Source of the DNA: Primulina eburnea
Lineage: Eukaryota; Streptophyta; Magnoliopsida; Lamiales; Gesneriaceae
Length of the DNA: 64,000 nt
Reading direction: 5' to 3'
Assembly (NCBI RefSeq): GCF_022965805.1
Contig: NC_133114.1
Span: forward strand, 10,994,261 to 11,058,260
In this document: positions 1-10,377 of the stretch, one piece after another
Layout of the letters: each line of letters starts with the position of its first letter
Numbering within the stretch: position 1 is the stretch's first letter
Made by a program: the position numbers and the translations under genes
Notes under the pieces: model-generated
The model's input: the letters and a program-made list of their open reading frames with translations, nothing else
What the model was told of the DNA's origin: nothing
Database searches by the model: none

Positions 1-160
1 TGTCCTCGAGTTACTAGGTGCGAGTTGTGACATTTTTTCCCGGCCGTTTGTCAGTCTCCAAATATTTGGAAACAAATAAAATCGTAATCATGCTCTGAAG
101 GGAAAGATATCAAATCAAATCGCAATCTTTCCCTGAATGGTAAGATTTGGTCTGAGCTCC

Positions 161-170
161 TCTATAAATA
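161..170 (+). promoter_or_regulatory. TATA box of a transposon-type promoter
   Basis: The sequence shows TCTATAAATA, followed about 30 bases later by a pyrimidine-rich leader. This is the usual layout of a plant RNA polymerase II core promoter. It lies about 830 bases upstream of the ORF at 994, with a GC-rich array in between. That it drives this ORF is inference. Confidence 0.6.
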
Positions 171-269
171 GCAGCCGCCCCTTCATTTCAGTTTCACTTC
201 TCCCCTACATAATTTCCTCTGCACTTCACATACGCTCCATCATCGCAGCCCACCCTCTCTCTCTACACC

Positions 270-895
270 TGCGCTCGTGAGCTCGCCCGACGCCCCCGAG
301 CCCTCGCCCCTGCCGCTCTCGCCCAGTGCTCGCCCAACGTCCAAGCTACGCTCGCCCAGCGCCCGGGCCACGCTCGCTCAGCGCTCCCCTTCCCAGCGCG
401 TCCTAGACCTCTGCACGCCTCGACAGCACCTCGCCCCAGCGCGCGCGCTCGCCCAGGCGCTCGCACAACGCTCGCCCATCGCCTCGCGAACACAAGCGCC
501 ACGCTCGCCTAGCGCCCCTGCCGCAAGCTCGCCCGGCGCGTCTCAGCCCTACCACAAGCTCGCCTGACGCTCCCCTCCCCAGCGCGTCCTAGCCCTCCGC
601 ACGCCCCGACAGCACCTCGCCCCAGCGCGCGCTCACCCAGCCGCACGCTCGCCCGACGCCGCTCCCTAGTCCTCAGCACGCCCTGACAGCACCTCGCCCC
701 AGCGCGCGCTTGCCCAGCCGCACGCTCGCTTGGGCGCTCGCACAGCCACTCGCCCCTCGCCTCGCGCACACAAGCGCCACGCTTGCCCAGCTCCGTGCCC
801 TAGCCCTCAGTACACCTCAACAGCGGCTCACCCCAGCGCGAGGTCTCCCAGCCGCACGCTCGCTCGAGCGCTCGTACGAGCGTTCACCACACTCG
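270..895. repeat. GC-rich degenerate array with GCTCGCCC/CAGCGC motifs
   Basis: About 620 bases of imperfect repeats of CACGCTCGCCCAGCGC-like units, much richer in GC than the flanks. Larger blocks recur, for example the 'cagcacctcgccccagcgcgcgc' type phrase near 429, 610 and 688. Near its end it includes self-complementary words such as GAGCGCTC. Long open frames on both strands here are a by-product of GC-rich repeats lacking stop codons. The array sits between the TATA box at 161 and the ORF at 994. Confidence 0.8.
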
Positions 896-993
896 TGCTC
901 GTCACCGGCTCATCATTGCGGCTTTTTGAGTATTCTTTCACGTCTCTTTCGGGTCAATTATCTTTTTTTGTTGTTTGATTATCCATAACACTT

Positions 994-1371
994 ATGTCTT
1001 CTTCCGATTCCGAGTCTAGTTCCTCGGGTGGTTCCGAGAGGTTTAGCGAGTCTAGCGTGTCTAGCGAGTCTAGCCAGAGTAGGACTTCCCTAGCTGATCC
1101 TGAATTTGCCCTTGATTCCCATGAGGAGAAAGTCACCACCCAAAGTCGTCCTGGTATGGAAGTTCGTCACGTGACCCAACAAATGAATATATCTGAAGTA
1201 GATAACTTATGGTACGGTCATTTGTCATCCCACATCCCTCCTGGTAGCGAGTCAAAACTTAGAACTTTGTGGCACATTCCTCCCTACCATCATATCCTCA
1301 TTCCTACCTCTAAGGACCGACTCTACCTAGCTCCCAACCACTTTCCAGGAGAAGGATATTCTGTGAGTGGC
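994..1371 (+). pseudogene. Truncated transposon-associated ORF (Transposase_28-like N terminus)
   Basis: An open frame starts MSSSDSESSSSGG and has a Ser/Glu-rich head (residues 1-45). A more ordinary segment follows around residues 60-120, with a phrase about 'IPTSKDRLYLAP' like the start of the plant family called putative gypsy-type transposon protein (Transposase_28). That assignment is from memory and weak. The real homology seems to stop near 1371, where a repeated block unrelated to the ORF begins. The frame stays open by chance to 1413. A coding-looking remnant resumes at about 2091-2160 (Thr/Ser/Lys-rich), after the SINE cluster. It is probably an accessory gene of an LTR element broken by SINE insertion. 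Confidence 0.45.
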
Positions 1372-1489
1372 GGTGCATGGGCATGGGCCGAGGCCCATGG
1401 TGGACCATCCTAACGACCCATGACCATTAGTGGTGCGTGGGTATGGGCCGAGGCCTTTGTTGGTTCAGCCTAATGGCCCATGATCGTTA
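1372..1489 (+). repeat. Two tandem ~58-bp units
   Basis: The block GGTGCATGGGCATGGGCCGA (1373 onward) is followed by a similar block GGTGCGTGGGTATGGGCCGA (1432 onward). Each ends in a 'gcccatga-c-tta' phrase. They directly precede the SINE cluster and may be a separate short repeat or part of its insertion history. Confidence 0.6.
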
Positions 1490-1535
1490 ACTGGTACCAG
1501 GATTGCTGCCAAGATCTATATAAGTCCAGGAGGTC
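1490..1535 (+). repeat. Partial SINE head (46 bp)
   Basis: This repeats the first part of the SINE that follows, from AACTGGTACCAGGATTGCTG through AAGTCCAGGAGGTC, and then the unit starts again. It looks like a tandem duplication of the tRNA-related head. Confidence 0.7.
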
Positions 1536-1724
1536 ACTAGATCAACTGGTACCAGGATTGCTGCCAAGATTTATATAAGTCCAGGAGGTCTTGGGTTCTA
1601 ATCCCGGGGAGGTAAAAACTCCAGTGCCTGGACTGGAGAATTTCTATGAGTAATGGGTAATGAGATAACCGTGAGGGGACTCAAGCCCAATCGGGAACAG
1701 CCCATGTGCATTACAAAAAAAGGC
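1536..1724 (+). mobile_element. tRNA-derived SINE, copy 1
   Basis: The head looks like a tRNA gene: an A-box-like stretch (TCAACTGGTACC) and a B-box-like GGTTCTAATCCCGG at about 1594-1607. A body of about 110 bases and a tail of seven A's follow. SINEs of this type are transcribed by RNA polymerase III from these internal boxes and mobilised by LINE machinery. A second copy in opposite orientation abuts it exactly, tail to tail. Confidence 0.8.
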
Positions 1725-1913
1725 GCCTTTTTTTGTAATGCACATGGGCTGTTCCCGATTGGGCTTGAGTCCCCTCACGGTTATCCCATTACCCATTACT
1801 CATAGAACTTATCCAGCCCAGGCACTGGAGTTTTTACCTCCCCAGGATTAGAACCCAAGACCTCCTGGACTTATATAGATCTTGGCAGCAATCCTGGTAC
1901 CAGTTGATCTAGT
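1725..1913 (-). mobile_element. tRNA-derived SINE, copy 2 (inverted)
   Basis: This is the reverse complement of copy 1 with no length difference and about half a dozen substitutions, so together they form a palindrome centred on GGCGCC at 1722-1727. The B-box-like sequence is slightly decayed (GGTTCTAATCCTGG). The head ends at the same ACTAGATCAACTGG as copy 1. Confidence 0.85.
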
Positions 1914-2089
1914 AGCTCAACTGGTACCAGGATTGCTGCCAAGATCTATATAAGTCCAGGAGGTCTTGAGTTCTAATCTTGGGGAGGTAAAAACTCCAGT
2001 GCCTGGGCTGGAGAAGTTCTATGAGTAATGGCTAATGGGATAACCGTGAGGGGACTCCAGCCCAATCGGGAATAGCCCATGTGCATTAC
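1912..2089 (+). mobile_element. tRNA-derived SINE, copy 3
   Basis: The best A box in the cluster: GTAGCTCAACTGGTACC at the 5' end, like a real tRNA. Its B box is decayed (GAGTTCTAATCTTGG). The body matches copies 1 and 2 to CCCATGTGCATTAC and lacks the poly-A run. It starts where copy 2 ends. Confidence 0.8.
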
Positions 2090-2342
2090 ACTACTACTGC
2101 GAAGAGACCTGCTAGCTCCTCTACTGCTGTGAAGAAGAAGGCAGGCTCATTGATACGAATCTGACCGAGCATGGCGTGCAAATGATTGGAAGGAGATTTA
2201 GAGAGCATCGTTGTTTCGGACCTTCAAGCTCAATAATGATGAGTCAAGCATATCCAAGCAAGTGGTGGAGTTCAACAAAGAATATAATGAAGGAGTACCG
2301 AACAATCAAGCATATGAGTGAAAAATGGCCCGAGAGAAGCAG

Positions 2343-2560
2343 TGCAGCAGCACGCGCTAGCGCAGAAGCAGCAGTATGCGCTAGTGCAGAGGAGCAGAAC
2401 TGTGCACGCGCTCGCGCCAGAAGCAGCGCACGCTAGCGCAGGCCAGCAGAGCTGCGCGCGCGGCCGCGCCAGAAGTGGCGCCCCCGTGCGCCGGGTGCTG
2501 CAAAAGTGCAGTAACTCGCGCGCCATCGCGCGAGAAGTCGCGCCCCCGCGTGCCCTGCCG
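2343..2560. repeat. GC-rich array with GCGCTAGCGC motifs
   Basis: Repeated CACGCGCTAGCGCAGAAGCAG-like units pass into GCGCGCGGCCGCGCCAGAAG-like units. The core GCGCTAGCGC is its own reverse complement. AT-rich DNA begins abruptly after 2575. It lies within or just before the LTR of element E1. Confidence 0.75.
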
Positions 2561-2575
2561 TGTCAAACTTGCTAG

Positions 2576-2997
2576 ACAACTTTATTTAATGTTTCTACAC
2601 TACTTTTCTTGTATTTTATTGCTTATATAATGTATTGTAATAGACATGAACGAAACCAATTCATATGTATGCAAATTCTTGAGATTTCTCTCAAATTTAC
2701 AAGGCAAAAGCTTTGTCTTAAAAATCAAATCAAACTTATCAAAGATTGCATCTTTGTGGCGTTTGTCGATTGTTTTTCGCACGGATTGTCAAAACAAGAT
2801 CTTTGAAGGTTCGTTTGAAATTCAATTGTTTTATCGTTGATATTTGTTGCTAAGTTTTAATAACTTAGAGGTGAATATCACAAACCGTTACTTGTTTCAA
2901 AAGATCGGGACAACAAATCGATCCTTGTTTGTTATGGAGTTGAGGGTGCGATATCGATAATCGTGTTTGCTTCTCATTCGTACGGGGATTCCCATCA
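2576..2997 (+). repeat. 3' part of the 5' LTR of element E1
   Basis: AT-rich DNA ending in ...CCCATCA two bases before a perfect initiator-Met primer binding site, which is how a 5' LTR ends. I could not locate the LTR start; it lies upstream, perhaps including the GC array. No second copy of this LTR is in the window. Confidence 0.6.
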
Positions 2998-2999
2998 TT

Positions 3000-3011
3000 T
3001 GGTATCAGAGC
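3000..3011 (+). other. Primer binding site, initiator-Met tRNA (E1)
   Basis: TGGTATCAGAGC is the standard plant complement to the 3' end of initiator tRNA-Met and primes minus-strand DNA synthesis. A mutated second copy of this segment (TGGTATAAGAGC) lies at 3144-3155 in a duplicated context. Confidence 0.9.
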
Positions 3012-3633
3012 TTTTGGTTCTTTTTGATTCAAGTAAGCCTATCCGTTCAATTCTTCGCAGGATTTTCAAAACCGATTTTCGTGTAGAGATTTTCTACGAC
3101 TTTGTTGGACAAAAACAAAAAAAAAACAAAAAAGGGCATCATTTGGTATAAGAGCTTTGGCTCATTGAATTCAAGTAAGTTATCGTTGTTGTTATTTTTC
3201 AGATCTGTCTCAAATTTCATTCTGTTCTCAGATTTGTGGTATCCTTTTGTTTCTATTGTCATATCTACCAAAAACAAAAACAAAAATTCGTTCTGTTTCA
3301 GTTTTGTGTTATCCTTTGTTCGATCTGCGTTATTTCTATCATCCTTTGTTATTTGATAATCCAGAATTCTCGAAAAATTTGTTCTGTGTTATTCTATCGT
3401 TCTTGTTTTTGTGCAATCCAAGTGAGACAGTTGCAAGTGTTCACAAGTTGAATCTTGTTAGTTTGATAAAAAAAAATATAAAGATTGATCACATCTTTGA
3501 AAGAACTATCAAATTCGAGTGAAAAACATTTGAGTGCGAGTGTTATTTCTTTGGAGTGATTGTGAGAATTTGGGTGAGGAACATCTTTTATTTCTACTAA
3601 CATTTTATTGCAGGTACAAAATCTGAAATTAAA
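3012..3633 (+). other. Untranslated leader of E1
   Basis: AT-rich leader with no credible ORF. A segment around the primer site is duplicated (about 2994-3036 against 3137-3176). A pyrimidine-rich TTTTATTGCAG ends at about 3614, and CAAGTAAGT lies at about 3172-3180, so a leader intron is possible but unproven. Confidence 0.5.
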
Positions 3634-4419
3634 ATGGAAAGGGAAGTAGGACAGAGTTCAAATCAGGGGTTGTCTAAGGAGGCGTTATTTGGGTATTTTA
3701 GTAGAATGATGAGGGCCGAGTTGGATCATTTATATAAGAGGTTGGATAGGCTTGAGGTCAGTACGAGTGAAAATAAATCTAAGCCTAAAGGGTTGGATAG
3801 AATATGGGAGAAGGAGTTTAAGCCTCTACGTGAGAGGTATAGGCGGAGTGAAGGAGAGGAGAGGTATGATAGGCAATATGATGAGGATAGGCGACGTAGA
3901 AGATTTGGAGGGAATAGATCGTTGTATTTGCATCGTGATGATGATAGGGGATGTGAGGAGAGTAGTGGGTATAGTAACCGCGGAGAGAAAATCATTACTA
4001 GTCCAAAGGAGCAGTCGAGATGTGAAGCTAGCAAATATGAATATCAAGGTACAAGTAAAAACTCAAATTCTAGTACTTGTGATATTATATGTTGTTGGTG
4101 TTTAGAAATTGGTCATGATATCAATCATTGTCCACGTGATGAGGTGACCATAATAAAATCGCCAGTTGAGCTTAATTCTCAAATGGAGGGTGATGTTGTG
4201 GGTGAGTTTGAATCCCGAATGGAGGATGATGTTGTAGAAGAACCTGAATTTGAGGTTGTGGTTGAGATAGTTGTTGATGATAGTATTCCACTAGTTGATG
4301 AGTCGAATGATGTTAAATTGTGTATAGTGGAAAGTGAATTATTAGGTGGAGGAGAATTGTCTATTTTGTGCACTATGGACAAGGATAATAGGCAGGGAGA
4401 AATTGTTTTGCATAAATTT
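3634..4419 (+). pseudogene. Ty3-type gag lacking the capsid core, truncated by E2 insertion (E1)
   Basis: Starts at ATG in context aaaATGG. The N-terminal segment (residues 1-60) is helical and charged. A very basic Arg/Asp-rich segment (about 60-110) follows, then one CCHC zinc knuckle (C153, C156, H161, C166; spacing C-x2-C-x4-H-x4-C), then an acidic Val/Glu-rich tail. In related plant Ty3 gag proteins, a capsid-like domain of about 150 residues lies between the basic segment and the knuckle; here it is missing without loss of frame. The frame stays open to 4548, but from 4420 onward it reads into the LTR of E2. E1 was therefore probably non-autonomous before E2 cut it. No protease or polymerase of E1 is visible in the window. 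Confidence 0.65.
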
Positions 4420-6541
4420 TGTGGGGACCCGGACGCTAATAATCTTCTTATTAATCATCTTTGGGATTTAATTATCAGTTCTGATAAAACAGGGTCTAAA
4501 AATTTTTCTTTTGAAAATAAAGTGCGGAAGGTAATGGCATCTACATAATATACATATCTGTATAAAAGCTACAGTTCAGTAGAAAAGTACAATACTGTAC
4601 AACCTAAGTCTAAGGTTCAATTACTAAATTCAAGTAACAAACCAAATCTGCTACAAGTCCGGAATCACCACGCTAAACTCGTCTTCTCTCGTCATCTTCT
4701 CGACCCTGATCCAGCCCCACCTGTTGTCATGCACACATACAAAACACGACAACAGCCGGATAACTCCGGTGAGAATAAATCCCAGTATAAAACATGGTAA
4801 GCATGTATATAAACAAACTAATTCATAAAACATGCGATCATGTATACACACAATATATTTCATAATCTATGAAATTAAGCATGCAGCTCAAATCAAATAA
4901 ACATGCATATAAACAATCTAAATCATAAAACATGCTAGCACAACTGAAAGCAATAACGACGGGTCCCATGATCTAGGAGCCACATCCATATAAGCATGAA
5001 GTCCTAATCAAATCATGTCTAGACTTGACTCGATCTATAACTCTAGGGATCCCGGGGTGAATAAGACGTCACTGGCTGTCACCTACCCTCCCAATCGAGG
5101 TGCTGTACGTCTTATTCCTAGACTTCGGTCCGAGCTGTATCGACGGCTGGCAATAGGAGTAATGGCTACTCCTAAGTTGAGATACACCGAACGTCTAGAA
5201 GTCTGACAATGGCTGTCAAGACTTTCCTATCTTAAATGCAATGAATAAGAATCTGTAAACAAAGCATAATCATATTCATAACTGAATATCTCAATTATCT
5301 TACCTGCTTGAATACAATTCTATAATCAAAGCATAATCAGGTAACAATATAAACAATAATCTAGTATGTGATTTTATTGGGAAACTCAAATTAATCTAAT
5401 TTGAGTTATGCTTCCCGAATATCACATGAATTATACCTTTGTCGTCCCCGTCTGATGAAGACGAAGTCCTGTATTCAAATCTGTCCATCTCGAATCTGAA
5501 ATGACAATATCGAATACGCTGTATTAGTGAATAACTCAATATACAATCTGTTCTGATCAATACCCAACTCAGTATACAATCTGATCAATATCTGAACAAG
5601 ATATAATCTGATTCATATCATCGCTATCACAATACAATCTGAATCATATCGAAATCTGATTAATCTAAATCAACTGATGTTTCGACGGCATAGCAATACA
5701 ATCTGAATAACCCCGTCAATCTGAACATCACAAATATAATACTGGAATTCATAATCTGTGTCAACATAATTCATACTCTAGTAACACAATTCTGATATAA
5801 AATCTCAGTCAATATCTTTCAAAAATCATAACAATTACATAAACAGTCTGTTCTTTAATCTGACTTCAATTCGATAATGTCTACGGTAGCAGAAACACCA
5901 TATCTGAATCATATTCAAATCTGACAATATCATAAACTCAAATCTTGTTTAAACGTAACAAAACTTACGTCCAGTTGTAGCCTGCGTTGATAGAAATACA
6001 GTACCGAAGTCGGATTCAAAATCAAATAAGCAAATCTTGCTAAATCATAATTTAAACTATAATGGAACTTGGAGGATTCTAAGAGCTTCTCGTTCGTTTT
6101 CTGGAAATCTGAAGGATACAATATATATAAACATATATATACATAACAAGTGGCATGCTAGAGAAACGTGGATGATTTACAAATTGCATGCGTCGCGCAT
6201 ATGCGCGCATTGTCTCGGCGCATATGCGCCCAAGGTTCTGGACTCGCCGCGCATATGCGCGCTACTCTCCCGCGCATATGCGCCCGAGCCACTGGACGTG
6301 CCGCGCATATGCGCGCAGTCAAGTCGCGCATATGCGCGAAGGGTTCGGTCTTGCTCGCGCATATCTCGCGCACCTCAACGCGCATGTGCGCCCTCCCTTC
6401 TTTGCACACACAATATCAAATTGTCTTTTGACTTTCCGGTCCACTTCGTTCCGTCTATAATCATATTATTTATCATCTATGATTATAATAATCATTTCCA
6501 AATCTTTTCAGATTAACCGGATTAATTTCTCGGGCCTTACA
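4420..6541 (-). repeat. 3' LTR of E2 (2,122 bp)
   Basis: On the minus strand the LTR starts TGTAAGGCCCGAGAAATTAA, typical of plant Ty3 LTRs, and ends in ...CCCCACA; on the plus strand it is TG...CA. It contains the CGCGCATATGCGCG array at 6189-6392 and a long TATATA run at 6118-6146, which would be the minus-strand TATA region about 45 bases downstream of the array. No reliable ORF is inside. Confidence 0.85.
6189..6392. repeat. Array of CGCGCATATGCGCG palindromes in the E2 LTR
   Basis: Seven to eight copies of GCGCATATGCGC, a perfect 12-base palindrome, with some variants. Separators are short and variable, giving irregular spacing of roughly 22-35 bases. The array is far richer in CG than the surrounding LTR and lies just upstream of the minus-strand TATA run. 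Confidence 0.9.
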
Positions 6542-6553
6542 TTTCTCCCACTC
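6542..6553 (-). other. Polypurine tract of E2
   Basis: The plus strand reads TTTCTCCCACTC, i.e. GAGTGGGAGAAA on the minus strand, directly next to the LTR start. This is the plus-strand primer site. Confidence 0.75.
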
Positions 6554-9008
6554 TTAGATCTGAGTTCGTCCTCGAACTCACAAGCAATCAATCCAAATTT
6601 ATCAGAAAAAAATGTATAACAGAGTTTAACATCCAAACTCATCTCACCAATATCATTCTGTGGTGTCTTTCTTTGGTCAATCTCTGATTCTAATCTGAAC
6701 TCAAAATTCAAGAATTATAATATCATAATCCTTTTTCAACTCGTTCTAGCCGAATCAATCCCGCATTACTGGCTATACAACATCCGTATATGCCAATCTG
6801 CAGTCTATAACCAAACAATCCCACCTGTAGTTGTTATCCCATCAGGTTTATCCCAATCTAGGACATAATCAATCTTCATCTTCCAATACCAATCGTCATC
6901 ATCCGACATTGGTTTCTTAAATCTGTCCATTCTGAACTGTCTTAATACTATTGTCATACAGTAATTCATACATTGACAATAAATCTATATAAACTAGTAC
7001 TAACATCCAATACTAAAGCTACTACAATATTTGTCAATATCTGGTAACTACACCCTGACTATCTGTCAATCTTTTTGATTATCTGCCAATCTGTAATAAA
7101 TTTGCACAAGAGAGCTTATGATATAGTCTATCACAAGTACAACTCCATCAAAATCACAATCTGATATCATCTAATTCAATATTCTAATCCATCTGATTAT
7201 TTCTTTGACATCGATCTATGTCATCTAGTTCTGTTTGTACGTAATCTGGTACAAACTGATAGATATAGATCGAGAAATCTGTCAATCATAATCATATCAT
7301 ATCAAAATCTAAAGAAATGGCTGTAATGTCATTACGAAAGCCATAGAAATGTACTCCCATTTTTATTCAGAAATATACAAATTCTGTACTAATCTTCTGA
7401 TTTCTATCTTTTTGGCTTCTTCTGTTAGCAATTCAGACTTATCAGTACAATGTCTGCCAACATTTCTATACAAATTCTGTTCTAACCGATCTAATCTGTT
7501 TATATCATACATGTCTGTTCAAATATCATACATTCACAATCACCTGAATGAAAACTGAATCCACTACTGTGCCTTTCTGACACTATCTGTGATTTCAGAT
7601 TTGAACTATCCTGTATAAACAATCAGTTAATAATATAAAATAAAGAATAAATACCTACCTGGCATTCGGCTCTGACTATAGTTATCAAATTCTGTTATAC
7701 AATTCTGAAACATTCTGATATCACAAGATAATCAATCTGATACAAACACAAATCACATATCGGTTGCTCTGATCGAAACTCTGTTCTGATTATCGAAATA
7801 CAAACAACCTATACAGATCTAGTGAGTTTAAGAAACTCATAAACAACGATTGCTGGCAATACTGATAATTCTGACTACTGATCAATCTTCACAGTGCCCA
7901 AATCATCTGTCATACCTCATCTGCAAATAGAATATGCTCCCAAACAATATAAGATGTCTCAAATACTGATTTAAATCAATCCCAATACGCAAGTAGATAT
8001 AACATAATAAGGGAATAAGAGAATAAGGAAATCTGTAAAACTCAGAAATTCTGACTTCCTGACATTTCTGCTAATTCTGTTACCTGTGTCTTTTACAGTC
8101 GCTGATTTCTGTCTCAACTGTGCACATAAATCGGTATACAAACTGCAGATATCACATAATCTGAATACAATCTGTTTCAATTATGATTCATACCCGACTA
8201 ATTTCTGTATACAATAATCACGGTTCTCTGAATATTCAATAAAATCTTCAAATATTCCATTTAATCAATCAGATGCTGTTAACATATCAAATATCATAGA
8301 TATAACAAGCATAAAATCCTCAGAATATCTCTGAATCTAAGAGTTAGCAATCTGTACCCTTCTCTTAATCTTCAATATCATTCTGTACTGAATTCTAATA
8401 TATAACCATTACCTGGTATCGATTCAATTCTGAAATCTACCTTTCTAATATCAAATATATCTGAAATCTTATCTAGGCAAATATCAATCAATCCTTACGT
8501 AACTATCAAATCCGTAGTTGCTAGACTCGATTTCAGTAGGTCTACTGAATACATAAGGATACCATCTGTTCCTTTCGGTAATAATCGAGTCATCAACAAT
8601 ACAATTATTAAAGGAATTCTGAATCTAGAATCCTTATCGGAAAATCTCCGTTTATCAGCCAGAACTGGTCTGAATCTTACCATTTCTGGGACAATTTCTA
8701 CGATATCTCTGTACTTGCTCACCATTTCCATATCAGTAATGCAATTAAATCAGATCATCAACAACACAAGTACAGCACAATCTACTCACCTCATTCTTAT
8801 CTTACTGTAATATATATATATATCATAAAAATCTTAGTTATCATTATTTTCCTCAACCCTCAAGAAAAGTAATACTACAGTACAATAAACCCAATAGGTA
8901 CAGCATATCTCCATGCTAATCAATCATAGATACTCATAATGAATGCATTAGTATACATCAATACATATGCAACATAATCATAGAGTAACAGTACCTGTCA
9001 CTATATCA
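6554..9008 (-). other. Non-coding interior of E2, rich in AATCTG
   Basis: About 2.4 kb of AT-rich DNA with no supported ORF; short open frames here show no family motif. The word AATCTG/ATCTGA recurs very often, as it does in the adjoining LTR (about ten AATCTG in roughly 300 bases around 5470-5770). This replaces the place where pol would be expected. Confidence 0.6.
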
Positions 9009-9893
9009 TCAAGTGTCTCCTGGGGCTGTTCTTCGATCACCATATCCAGATGGTCCTGCTCCCTGAAATCTTCGGGAACCTCTATGGGGACAAACTCTAG
9101 TAAAGTGCCCTGGCTGTCGACAGATACGACAACTACCAGTAACTCCCTGGCATAGCTCCGTGGGATGTCTTCCTCCGCAATTCCTGCAATACACTCCAGT
9201 ATAGCTCGGACTAGAACTACTGGAACTCGAGGAACCACTTCCTAACTTCTTGAATGGCTTCTTTTGAGCTTTCAGCAAATCTTGCTTCCCACTCGTACCA
9301 CCGTGATCATATCGAAGAGGGGATTACTGTGTCTGGGGTTGCTTAACACACAACCTTGTCAATTGTCTAACCAGACTCGCCTCCGCTCTCTTTGCTCTAC
9401 TCAAGATATCAGCGAAATGATAAGGTCGTTGCAAATTCATAAATGCAACTACCTCTGAGTTCAACCCTCTGATGAACTGATTTACTAAAGCTTCATCATT
9501 TCCAGCTAGATGAGAAGCAAAACGCATTAGAGTCGAGAATTTAGCAATATATTCATCAATATTTAGCTGTCCTTGGCTCAAATTCTCAAACTCCAATTTC
9601 TTGTCCTCTCGGTACGAAGCTGAGAAAAATCTTTGATAGAATTCAGTCTTGAAGACTTCCCACGTGATCACAGTACCACGTAGTGCTAATACTCCTTTAA
9701 TTGTAACCCACCAACTTCTGGCAGCCTCTTGTAATTGGTGAAATACCAATTTAACTTTCTGGTCATCTGTACAATCCAGTAGATCAAACAATATCTCTAT
9801 GTCATCAACCCAGTCCCGACACTTTTCAGACGTTTCTGTACCACTCAGAATCGGCGGCTGAAATAACTGAAACTCTGCCAACTTTACTTCCAT
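9009..9893 (-). pseudogene. Ty3-type gag of E2, one internal stop
   Basis: The first block (minus strand, 9893 to 9327) has a capsid-type gag domain, with motifs such as 'ARSWW', 'F...FYQRFF' and 'RFASHLAG.....V..FIRGLN'. After a TAA stop at 9324-9326 the same frame continues through a Ser-rich linker to two zinc-knuckle-like motifs (CRNCGGRHPTELC and CRICRQPGHFTRVC, the latter a clean C-x2-C-x4-H-x4-C). It ends at TGA just past the knuckle, before any protease. The frame is open upstream of the first ATG for about 35 codons, so the original start may lie further out. One stop apart, this is well kept for an otherwise non-coding element. Confidence 0.8.
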
Positions 9894-10360
9894 CTGAGTT
9901 TCTGATGCATCTATCTGAGATTCTGATCTATCTGTCTGATCATACGAAGTACTACCCCTTTCTGGAATTCTCCGAGGCGGTATATCTGATAATCAAACCG
10001 GTTAGTACACAATCTATACAATCTGTCTCAGCCCTCCTCTGATCATATACCTCTGATTCAGACTCGGTTCTGATTCAGGCTTAATAATTACATGATGCGA
10101 TCAACTCAAATAACAAACAACATGTAATAGGGAAAGCAATAAATCATGCTAGCACGCACAATGTAGTCAACATTGAAATAAATCTCATGCTAGCAATCAC
10201 ATGCAAGGAGAGAAAATTCAATCTACCCCGCTCATTCTCTACTATCTCAGTCTAAAAGATCTATCAACTCTGACTATCTCAGTCTAAAAGATCTATATCT
10301 AAAAGAATCTATCACTAAAGGAACTATCAGCTCTGATTATCTTCTCCTAAAGGATCTATC

Positions 10361-10372
10361 GCTCTGATACCA
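10361..10372 (-). other. Primer binding site of E2
   Basis: The plus strand reads GCTCTGATACCA, i.e. TGGTATCAGAGC on the minus strand. It lies five bases from the LTR boundary at 10378 and fixes the orientation of E2 as minus. Confidence 0.9.
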
Positions 10373-10377
10373 CCTGT

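Noticed and set aside
263..988. Several long open frames on both strands (Ala/Arg/Ser/Pro-rich)
   Set aside because: They lie in the GC-rich array, overlap each other on both strands and have no domain pattern; absence of stops follows from base composition.
1912..1980. tRNA gene
   Set aside because: It has A- and B-box-like sequences, but no cloverleaf fits and the body repeats as a SINE three times.
6189..6392. CRISPR-like array
   Set aside because: Repeats are 12-14-base palindromes with irregular spacers, in a plant LTR; no CRISPR context.
6158..6516. Overlapping ORFs with repeated 'AYAR' or 'AHMR' units
   Set aside because: They are translations of the CGCGCATATGCGCG array in different frames.
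8495..8731. Remnant of pol in the E2 interior (78 residues, minus strand)
   Set aside because: No protease, reverse transcriptase or integrase motif recognised; likely chance.
8978..9238. 86-residue minus-strand ORF
   Set aside because: It is in a shifted frame over the gag zinc-knuckle region, which is the convincing reading.
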